Origin: Mesostigma viride
Lineage: Eukaryota > Streptophyta > Mesostigmatophyceae > Mesostigmatales > Mesostigmataceae
Direction: 5' to 3'
Length of the DNA: 48,405 nt
Assembly: GCA_009746045.1 (NCBI GenBank)
Contig: RPFO01000359.1
Span: 1,609,887-1,658,291 of the forward strand
Positions 21,474 to 29,666 of this stretch are shown piece by piece (within the stretch, counting starts at the first letter, position 1; every line of letters begins with the position of its first letter). A program made the position numbers and the translations under genes. The notes below the pieces were generated by a model. The model saw only the letters and a list, made by a program, of their open reading frames with translations, ran no database searches and was not told the origin of the DNA.

Positions 21474-21630
21474 GGGGGCTACAGCCTGTAAGGGCTGCAG
21501 CACCACAATGGGCTACAGCATGTAAGGGCTGCAGCACAAAAATGGGCTACAGCCTGGAAGGGCTGCAGCATGACAAAAAGAAAAGGGGGCTACAGCCTGG
21601 AAGGGCTGCAACCCAGCTAAAAGAAACACT
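21285..21630. repeat. about 33-bp tandem repeats with a (CA)n microsatellite
   Basis: Units like gggctacagcctggaagggctgcaacgc occur about eight times with variable linkers; a (CA)n run sits at 21429-21471. Located in the 5' part of the LTR element in its own orientation. Confidence 0.85.
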
Positions 21631-22168
21631 ACTGGGTAGGGCTGCATATACTGATAGAAATTCAAGTATAGGAAAAACTAAAATTTCAACAGCATTGGCC
21701 GAAGGAGCGTTCTATCATAATGAACAATCCTACTCCGGGCATACCTGTGTCTTCGACTCCCCCAGCTGACTGCCGGGTGTCGTGCCCATGGACGCTGCCG
21801 AAGTAAAAGAGGTCGCCGATTATGAGGATATTCCCTCGGACGCTCGCCAGCACCCCGCCCCACTAAAAAGTCGACTATAGGGGGATTATGGACCCGATAT
21901 AGGTTCTCGATGCCGATTGCCGGACTTATTCAATAACTACCGAACCCATAACCCCTCTTCGGCAGGGGCAATTGAAAATCGACCTACCGCCTAAAGAAAA
22001 AAAAATTAAATTCGTGAAAAAAAATCCGTTCCTGACAGGAACCTGGGTCATGACCTCTAGAGTGTAGGTCACGACATACGCACAATCGCAAGGTGGCCAG
22101 TCTGCGATGTGACATTACGATTGTTTTAGAAACTTATAAACAGCGCATATTTACCTCTGCGACTCAGG

Positions 22169-22186
22169 TGGATTCCTCCGAGTCCA
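22169..22186 (-). promoter_or_regulatory. primer-binding site of the LTR element
   Basis: On the minus strand TGGACTCGGAGGAATCCA begins one base after the 5' LTR. Its complement looks like a tRNA 3' end (...GGATTCCTCCGAGTCCA). The tRNA species is not identified. Confidence 0.8.
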
Positions 22187-22187
22187 G

Positions 22188-22888
22188 TTTTACATCCCGG
22201 CTGGCTGCCGGCTGCGAAAGATCTACACCTGATTCATAATAGACCATTATGAACAGTGGTCGCTATATTAATCTACGCAATCCACACCATGACTAGTATG
22301 GACGATAACTAATCTAACATAATTAACCTGGCGCAGTTGACCCTGGCCGGTTCAAGCCCGAGGTGTTGCAACCTCGTGGGAAGCTGGGCGAAATGCCTCC
22401 CGAGGTACATGTAGCATTTACGACAGGAATTCAGGACCATGCATTTCCTAAACCCGCGGGCGTGACCCAGCCGGAAAGAGAAAGAGATTAACTCAATTCA
22501 TTTCATTCATTCCGGGGGTGACAATGGTGAACGTTCCCACACACTATTAACCTTGGCGGCTCACGGCGTTGCCAAGCAGTGCCAAGCAGCACTGCTTGGA
22601 CGCATGGTAGCCAACCGAGATCTCTAGTAGGGCGCTACGGTTCACACGAATTGACCGTACGACCCAAAACGACTTATACTAGGTCCACGCACATTGACAT
22701 GCTGCGCACCTACATATAAACCAAAGTACCGAAAGTACTACAAAACCACTAAATAGCAAGTACAACGCCGCATGAACCGGCTGTACAAACAGTCCTAAAT
22801 AGTCGAACACTAAGACTTCGCCTATTTCACATTGTTGCGCCGAACTGTCCACTAAAGGAACCTAATTAAATAGGCTCGGGACGCAACA
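22188..22888 (-). repeat. 5' LTR (right copy, 701 bp)
   Basis: Matches the left LTR from ttttacatcccggc to gcaaca. Differences seen include aaaccg/aaacca, cggaagg/cggaaag and the cttgg/ctcggg change near the end. Confidence 0.92.
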
Positions 22889-23002
22889 CTTGCGTGTCAT
22901 GCGCAAAGGCATGCCACGGAGTACTATGCTAATCTCATTAGAAAAATAATTACACAAAAGTTTAAACAAATATCGTCTGCATCATCCCCCAACCGTTAAG
23001 CA

Positions 23003-23680
23003 CTAGATGGGGATGTAATCCTCATCCGAGCTGTCCTCTACTGTAATGGCAGACGAGGCGGTAGTGTAGCGGCTATCCTCAGGACCAATAACCTCCACCT
23101 GCGGACTTCTACCCTGGCTAGCTACTCGAGACTTGTTCAGTCTCGAACCGTGAGACGGGCTGAACACGGCTGGAACCTTCTTGAGAAGGGGGCGTAGCCG
23201 GAATGTATACGCTTTGCAGCATCGTTTCAAGATTTTATTCATGACCGTCGCCGTACATGGGTTTGCTCTGAAATTTTGGTCGCGAGGTATAGAATAGAAT
23301 GCATGCTCGCGGCAGCGATGGTCAAGTTTTGTAGGCCACAATCAGCAATAAGGAAGCTTTGATATTGGGACTAATTAAACTTGGAAGAACTGGTGCGTTA
23401 TCTTCAAGCCTTTTGTAATCAACGACGGTAATACGTGTTCCTGAAGGCTCGCGGGATGCGCGTCCGACTCTTGTATAGAAATGGGTGCCTTTTTGTGCAC
23501 ATGGGCGATCGAACGACGCTGCTGTCATGGTACGATCCTGTCCTCAACGTCGTCTTTACCCTGTAGTTTCAGGGTTATTACGCGAGCCTTTTGCCTTCTT
23601 TCGGGGCAGTACGTTGCCGCCAGATTGTTTGCCATAGCTTGCTGCTGCATTGCCAGATTCCTAGCAAAATTTCAATGAAT
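23003..23680 (-). CDS. unrecognised minus-strand gene-like fragment, paralogous to 34930-35410
   Basis: The minus strand opens with MQQQAMANNLAATYCPERRQ (ATG near 23651). The block AGGAATC..GC.ATGCAG and PERRQKA recur at 35.4 kb in MQRQDPQLSGCIWPERRQKA. Downstream, GT.FYTRVGRASREPSG lies in another frame. The last open stretch (23341-23003) ends in an acidic tail, VEDSSDEDYIPI, before its stop. Introns or frameshifts must separate the pieces; I cannot set the boundaries. Two diverged copies in one window suggest a mobile or multicopy family. No domain recognised. Confidence 0.35.
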
Positions 23681-23935
23681 TCGTCTACGTTAATTAATTA
23701 ATTTTGCTAAAACGCGTCAAGACGCGAGCCATGGCAGTTTATAAAGTTATGAGTCGTATGAAATGGTTTCTTTGAGGAACTTCGCGTTAAAGCACCCAGT
23801 TTTGTGTGAGAACTGACGCGGCCAAGGTTCTATTAATCAGAGGCTTTACGTACGAGTTCACGGTACGTACTGAAAGGCTGGCGAGCTATAGGCTGTTTAA
23901 ATAAGCAAATGATCTTGCTTGAAAGGAAGGTTACA
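23681..23935. other. no gene seen; 5' flank of the fragment at 23.0-23.7 kb
   Basis: Includes a ttaattaattaatt tract at about 23690. The phrase tttctttgaggaacttcgcg resembles the 35.53-kb flank of the paralogue. Confidence 0.35.
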
Positions 23936-24262
23936 ATGGTTTTTTTAAGGGACATAATAAGTACTGCATGGGTGGATTTGCCATATGTTTCCTACATTCT
24001 TTGGCACAGGCACCTGGGCCTAGCCGGGCACCTCGCACGCACAGATCAGGTAGACACATCAGATAAGTACTAGCTGGCACCAAGACCGCCCAGCCTGCAG
24101 GACGTTTTGTCCTCACCTGGCGTGCCCCAGGCCGCGCGCGGCAGGGCCGCCATCCGTGGACTTTCCGTGATCTAGACTAGGCATGGACATGTGCTACCCT
24201 AGACGAGACGGGCTCACACCCGGGCAGCCTCCTGGTTTGTCTGTAATATATGGAGGCAGATG
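23936..24262 (+). mobile_element. LINE-A fragment, plus orientation
   Basis: Reads WVDLPYVSYILWHRHLGLAG with stops, followed by sequence matching the reverse complement of 6350-6640 (caggtagacacatcagata, gtggactttccgtgatctaga, tctgtaatatatggaggcag). It ends abruptly in a ttaattaatt tail at 24263, lacking the last roughly 200 bp present at 6130-6330. Confidence 0.7.
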
Positions 24263-24283
24263 ATTAATTAATTAATATTAATA

Positions 24284-24880
24284 GACACGTGACTGCGTCA
24301 CGTGAGCATAAGTCCTCAGTGGGAGGGGAACATGGGATGGAATGGATGGTATAAGGCTATAAGCTATCTAGGTCCTACAGGGGTGTGGGCACCGCGGCCC
24401 GAATCGCTATGAATGCCATACTTGGTCACACGCTGAGCCCCCACTGGCTTGGGGGTGGTCTCCTTCATCACTACTTGCCATCTATCCTTGCGCACCATCT
24501 GCCTCCATATTATGTACAGACAAACCAGGAGGCTGCCCGGGGGTGAGCCCCTCACGTCTAGTGTAGCACATGTCCATGCCGAGTCTATCACGAAAAGTCC
24601 ACGGGTGGCGGCCCTGCCGCGCGCGGCCGGGGGCACGCCAGGTGAGGACATATCGCCCAGGCTGAGCGGGCTTGGTGCCATGCAGCTTTAGTATATCTGA
24701 GGTATCTACCTGATCTGTGCGGGCCAGGGGCCCGGCTAGGCCCAGGCGCCTGTGCCTAATAATGTGGGAAAAATAGGGCAAATCAGCGTACAAATCCTCA
24801 TTACTAATGTGCAAACCAAAGGGGATGTTAAGGGCCTTGCGCAGCATCTTGGTGACGGCGCCGTCGAGTCGTTGCAGATG
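24284..24880 (-). pseudogene. LINE-A 3' fragment, minus orientation, tail-to-tail with the previous one
   Basis: The minus strand is largely open: LDGAVTKMLRKALNIPFGLH, DLYADLPYFSHIIRHRRLGL, then GRARQGRHPWTFRDRLGMDM. The last resembles the GR..RGRP..TW.D.L..D ending common in non-LTR retrotransposon ORF2. The 3' UTR and terminal palindrome at 24286-24304 abut the shared TTAA tract. Confidence 0.7.
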
Positions 24881-25018
24881 ATACACAAGGATAGATGGCA
24901 AATAGTGATGAAGGAGACCACCCCCCGCAAGTCTGTGGGGGCTCCGCGTGGGACCGCGTATGGCATTCATATAGCGATTCGGGCCCGATTACCTGATGCG
25001 TGGTGCCTACAACCCTGT
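24876..25018 (+). mobile_element. inverted LINE-A 3' UTR segment
   Basis: gatggcaaatagtgatgaaggagacc through aaccctgtaa matches the reverse complement of 24370-24490, ending in ttaattaattag. Together with the previous entry it makes an inverted repeat with a roughly 400-bp centre. Confidence 0.6.
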
Positions 25019-25020
25019 AA

Positions 25021-27080
25021 TTAATTAATTAGGAACATAACTCCGTTGGGAGCCGGTATATGTAGCACATAGCCCTTGAGAAGGGGCATATGGCCTATAA
25101 TACATTCTAAGCTACTTCCTGCAAGGGTGGGAATGTAAACGACACTTGCTCTAGGTGCACCAGGGCACCTGTATCGATCCCCATGATCTATCAAGCTATG
25201 CCCAGCTAAGGGGGAGCCTGTCATGGGGGGAAAGATCAGCATGGCTATACAAGAGCTAGAGCGTGGCATCTCAGCAGAGAGCAGCGGCTCTGCATGGGCA
25301 CAGCATAAGTAGATAAAGCTAGGAATCATCTGGAGTGTGGCACATCATAGGCACACATGTACATGGCTAAATAATACTCGTGAATCAGCTGGTATATAGC
25401 CTGTAGGAGGCTTACATGTACATGGCCACGGTCTATTCTACACTACTACTGCTGTATTCCCCTAAGCTGGGGCGTCTGGAGTCGTTGGGGGCTTGGGGCC
25501 GCGGGGGTCGCATGCCAGGGCTTGTGGCCGACGTAGATGGCCGCCCCCTTCCAGTACACCGGCTGCCCCGCCTTGGTCTGCCGGAGCTGGAGGTAGTTCG
25601 GCCATAGCTCCCGTCGCCGTTGTTGCTGCGCCATGCAGGGTCAAGTCGTCGTCAACTGGGGTGAAGTGAGTCTTCTCGAGGGCTCCGCTTGCGGCGTCTG
25701 GGAATTAAAGAAATCTTGTCCGCCGGGTTCTTAAAGGTGAGGAGGAGCGGGGGCGCCCCTGCCTTACCCCGCGCGCGGGGAAGGCAGTGAGCGACCAGCT
25801 CGATCTCACCACTAAAGCCCATATGCGACCAAGGATGTCAGTCTCTCAAACGCACGCGTAAGGCTTCTCGGAATTCTCACCTTCCTCCATGTCGAAGTTC
25901 TTGACGATGACTTTGCTCAAGGCTACGCTTGGCGAGCTCGGCCTCCTCGCGGAGGTCGAGCGTCTGCTGCTGGAGCTGTGCTGCGACGGCGGAGGTCAGT
26001 GGAGGTGGTGTGCTGCTTAAGCATGTCCGCCCAGGTCGGGATGCATGGTAGGAGCATCGCCAGCCAGGCCAGCTGGGGCGGGCTTATAATTGGCGGCAAT
26101 GTCCTTCTCCGCGTGGAAGGTGAGGCCTGCGGTGTTTTGCAGGACCTCAATGGCGATTGCATTGTCCTGAATTAAGGTGCTGGTCGATGTCGCGGAGCTG
26201 CATGGGCGGTGATGGAGTCGGTGGAGGCGTGGGCCGGTGGGGGGTGGGGGTGGAGGCGAGGAGGGTGGCAGTGGCGGTGGGGATGGTGGGAAGCTCAGCA
26301 GCCAGCGTGCGACCCACAGCTGCCACATCTGCAGCGAGGGGCGTCACGTGCTGTGAGATCGATGGCTGCGTGGAGGTGGAGGAGGAGGGTGGATTCGGTC
26401 AAGGGGACGGGTTGCCATGCGGAGCGGTCCGCGGAAGCACGCTGAAGGATGGAAAAGAGGGCGGCAAGCTGAAGGCGCGGTCGCGACCAGCCAGACAGGT
26501 CAAGTGCGCGGATCGGATGAAACTGGCCGTCAGACTGGCTGCGGAAGCATTTGTGGCGTTGGAGGCGCTGCCACAGGTCAAGAAGGGAGGCATACGACCC
26601 ATAAAACAGGAGCTCCAGTATCCGGATGTGTGGCCTGTCGAAATAGCCGGGTCTGTTGACGTCGAAGGTGGAAAATAACCCGTCAACGTCAAAGTCGTAC
26701 TCAGACCAGCTAGGTTCGGTTGGGCGGCTGCGTTTGGGCTCAGGCGAGGCTGAAGGCGAGGCATGAAGCCCGGGAGGGCGCGGAGCGACCACCATGCAGT
26801 GCGCGACTAGTGTCACCGCTGCCTGCCGGACCTTCGAGGGCGAAGCTGCAGCCGGCCGAGCTGCAGACGTATTTTCATTGCCTAGCGCACCCGCCAGGCT
26901 GCGTTGCGTCGAGGGAGTTTGCTCGTCATATATTGCGTAATATATAGCTTCGGAAAATTCAGCATGTGCGTCTTAGAAAGACAAACCGATTGTGATATTC
27001 ACAGCTGAATTCGGTGCTCAAACATGAAAGTTATGAGCTCCGCCGTCAGCCATGGCTACCTCGTACGCATGCAGCTCGTG
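25021..27080 (-). mobile_element. ORF1-only LINE-B element (5' UTR, ORF1 pieces, 3' UTR, TTAA tail)
   Basis: From 27080 down on the minus strand: a 5' region shared with 8285-8500, then LHASPSASPEPKRSRPTEPS and FDVDGLFSTFDVNRPGYFDR. A P/T-rich linker follows (PTPHRPTPPPTPSPP), then AIEVLQNTAGLTFHAEKDIA, SKVIVKNFDMEE and QPVYWKGAAIYVGHKPW. A 3' UTR ends CTACATATACCGGCTCCCAA then CGGAGTTATGTTCC and the TTAA tail. No RT or endonuclease segment is present in about 2 kb, like mammalian half-L1 elements that carry ORF1 alone. Frame changes suggest it is inactive or contains introns. The gag-like role is inferred. Confidence 0.5.
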
Positions 27081-27105
27081 GCTTGTGGGCAGCTATAGAT
27101 AGCTT

Positions 27106-27240
27106 ACACCATCCAACCCTGTAACTAGGACCTAGAGATAGCTTACTAGATCATCCATTCCATCCCATGTTCCCCTCCCACTGAGGATTTATGCTCACGT
27201 GACTCAGTCACGTGTCTATTATAGTATTAATTAATTAGTA
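27106..27240 (+). mobile_element. LINE-A 3' terminal fragment
   Basis: aaccctgtaactaggacctagag through the palindrome CACGTGACTCAGTCACGTG (27197-27215) and a TTAA tail matches the reverse complement of 6130-6240. Confidence 0.65.
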
Positions 27241-27507
27241 CTGCCGTGTCTACTAGTATTATTAAGTAATTTTTAATAATTATCAATAATTAACAATAAT
27301 TGACAGTTATTTTTAATAATTATTAATTTTAGTATTATTAACTGACGCAGTCGCGTGTCTATTAATTAATTAATTAATTAATAATATAATTAATTAATAT
27401 CAATAATACAATTTTAATTATATTAATTATTATTTCAATTTATATTTATATGTATTTATTTTAATTTTTTAATTAATTGATTATAATTAAATTAAAATTA
27501 AATCAAA
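27241..27507. repeat. AT-rich tract (TTAA/TAAT repeats)
   Basis: Almost pure A+T, with ttaattaatt and aataattaac motifs and one degenerate tgacgcagtcgcgtg. It looks like merged retroposon tails. Confidence 0.85.
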
Positions 27508-27895
27508 TTATAACATGTCTCCGTTGGGAGATCATGTAGCACATATTCCAGGTTGGATGGGTGGTGTGGAGGAAGCCGCGTAATCGAACTAACCTAACTC
27601 TAAGCTATATCTAGTCTAGAAAAAGCCTATAGATCTACGCTACTCATCAAAACGGCTCCTCCTCTTGGGGGGGGGCGGCTTGCCCACAGGGGCTGGCGTG
27701 TGAGCCTTGACAATCTTCTGCCACCGCTTCTTGTCCTGCATGGCAGTCCAGAGAAGGGAGAGAGAGGGGATGCGGTACTCAAACTGGGCGCTGGGACCAC
27801 TAGGTCGTCCAGCAACATCTGGGTATAGGTCATGGCATGTTTTCCTACCGTTTTAGGGATGTTCTTGGGGCCAGGCCAGGTCAAAAAATTTTATT
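27508..27895 (-). pseudogene. LINE-B ORF2 C-terminal end and 3' UTR
   Basis: The minus strand from about 27800 reads AQFEYRIPSLSLLWTAMQDK, KRWQKIVKAH, then PKRRSRFDE and a stop near 27626. A roughly 90-bp 3' UTR ends ATGTGCTACATGATCTCCCA then ACGGAGACATGTT and an AT tail, the same end as the ORF1-only element. This ties the LINE-B tail to an element with a longer ORF2. The upstream part is missing. Confidence 0.45.
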
Positions 27896-28136
27896 ATTTG
27901 ATTATATTAATTAATTATTATTTGATTATAATTAATTAATTAATACTGCATGGGTGGCACAGCAATTAGGTAGGGGTTTATATTGTTCTATGCATGAAAG
28001 CATCTCTCACTGGATTGTGGGAGGGCCCAAGCATATGGATTATAAAAATATAATTACTCACAGCAGAGTGAAATCACTCAAACCAAAGCAAACGCCCAGC
28101 TATAAACCTATATACAGAGCCATGTCAAAGCTCTAT
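27896..28136. other. no gene seen
   Basis: AT-rich ttaattaatt tract (27895-27945) followed by about 190 bp of unassigned sequence up to the TIR element. Confidence 0.5.
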
Positions 28137-28933
28137 ACTACGATAGGAGGGGTGACATCTCCAGGCAAAATTTCCTGGATACTAGGGGCCCGTCCCAGGG
28201 CCTGACTGCTGCGGTAGGCGCCGGCCCCTGAATTGAAATAGGGGCTGGCGAGTAAAACGAGGCCCGTCGGCGGCGGTGGCCCCGTATTACTGGCCCCCAA
28301 TAGCGCAGCGCTACGTGGCCGAGCTGCGGCACCACGTGGCAAGATGCGGCACCATGCACGTGGCAACTGAGATGAGGCGCCACGTGGCTTGATGCCGGCA
28401 TGCCTCTCCGGCGACAGGCAATTACTGGGCAAGACATATCACAGTACCCTAATACCATCCGATCTAGTTACGTCGCTAAACTATCTCTGTTGGATATGAC
28501 CGGCGTGGGATTCCAACTAAACTGAACTGAACTGAACTGAACTGAACTGGGCAAGACATCTGCAGACTGCATGACAGTATAGTGCGGCGCGGCGTGAGGA
28601 CGGATGCCGACACAGTTTTTTGTGTAGGCATCCGTAGGCCCGTATACATAGCTGGCATCCAGGGCATGGCAAGATGGGACGCCACGTGGCATGATGCGGC
28701 ATGCCGCGCCTGCTGTACAATATGGGGGCCCAAAATCTAGGGCTGGCGGCTGCATAAAAATTCGGCCCCTGGAATCTCCCCTATAGGGGCCGAAAAGATG
28801 GGGGCTAGCTAGAATTGGTGCCGGTAGCTGCACGGGCCCCTAGTATGGAAATAGGGGCCAGACATTCTGGACCGGCGGCTGCAGGATCCGGCCCCTATTT
28901 AGCTTGGCTCAATGTCACCCCTCCTACTACGAT
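28137..28933. mobile_element. non-autonomous TIR element, 781 bp, with 8-bp target duplication (hAT-like MITE)
   Basis: ACTACGAT flanks both ends (28137-28144 and 28926-28933). Termini AGGAGGGGTGACAT (28145-28158) and its exact reverse complement (28912-28925) are perfect 14-bp TIRs. Subterminal blocks (ctaggggcccgt, ataggggc, gccggc) also recur in inverted order. Eight-bp duplications are made by hAT and a few other superfamilies (P, Merlin, KDZ). No transposase frame exists, so it depends on a partner elsewhere. Confidence 0.85.
28424..28559 (+). mobile_element. short retroposon-like insertion inside the TIR element
   Basis: actgggcaagacat occurs at 28424-28437 and 28546-28559, bounding 108 bp that end in an (actga)n tail. 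A 14-bp direct repeat plus a short-period tail is typical of target-primed insertion. Confidence 0.7.
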
Positions 28934-29666
28934 AAGACCATCATGCAATGGAAACGCCTAACGGGAGGAACCTAATGGCCCTGCTGCACCGCAAAATCAG
29001 CCCGCGTACGGGGCGTCCCCAACATCTACTGCTCCAATTTTGGTACTTTTGAAATTCCATGCCTGGAGCGCAAAGTTTGCAATATATGTGCCGTTTGTAG
29101 CTCTAGCTCTATAATAACCTGACCAACCCCGCATTCCTCAAAGTACTTAGCACTTGTTGCCTATTCTCATTATGCGAATCACATGATTAGGATGTGCTTC
29201 ATGATTGCTATTGCTCGAGATTCAATTAAGAATGATTGACATCAATAAATGATGAACCAAATAAACCAAATTAGGCCACTTGACAAGTTCATGATCCATT
29301 TAAATTGTACAATTAAGCGATTAATTAATTCATAAATCATACATTACATGGGATACCCCCGTCGACGAGCTAGTGGTACGTACAATGAAACATTTGAGTT
29401 TGTAACATGTCTCCATGGATATATACATGTATGCTGGACCTCGCGCATCTCAGCCCTCTAAGAAATGTTATTTGAACTCAGGTCTAGATCTAAATATATA
29501 CATGATCTGGATAATATTATACACTTCCTTAAAAGAGCATGAATCGAGCTTTACAATTCAGGACAAGGAACTCGTTTGCAAATCACGGCTGAAAGGCAAG
29601 TGCTCACAACGAAGCACGTGCTCTCAAGGCTGTCCACCTCGTCCAACCAAGCCCGGGCGAGCTGGC
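28934..29666. other. no gene seen
   Basis: AT-richer intergenic DNA 3' of the transposase-like gene, with ttaattaatt at 29320. The frame at 29415-30008 is the shadow of the minus-strand exon. Confidence 0.5.

Larger units (their letters stand above)
16162..22893 (-). mobile_element. LTR retrotransposon, apparently non-coding (LARD-like), with target duplication
   Basis: Two direct repeats (16167-16962 and 22188-22888) bound about 5.2 kb. CTTGC flanks both outer ends (16162-16166 and 22889-22893), a 5-bp target duplication. In minus orientation the right LTR is 5'. It is followed one base later by TGGACTCGGAGGAATCC, a tRNA-type primer-binding site. The left LTR is preceded by a purine tract. 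LTRs start TGTTGCG but end ATGTAAAA rather than CA. No gag, protease, RT or integrase is recognisable in the interior and no frame exceeds about 140 codons. This fits a large non-autonomous derivative that needs enzymes from elsewhere. The LTRs differ at only a handful of bases apart from one insertion, so the element is young. Confidence 0.9.
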
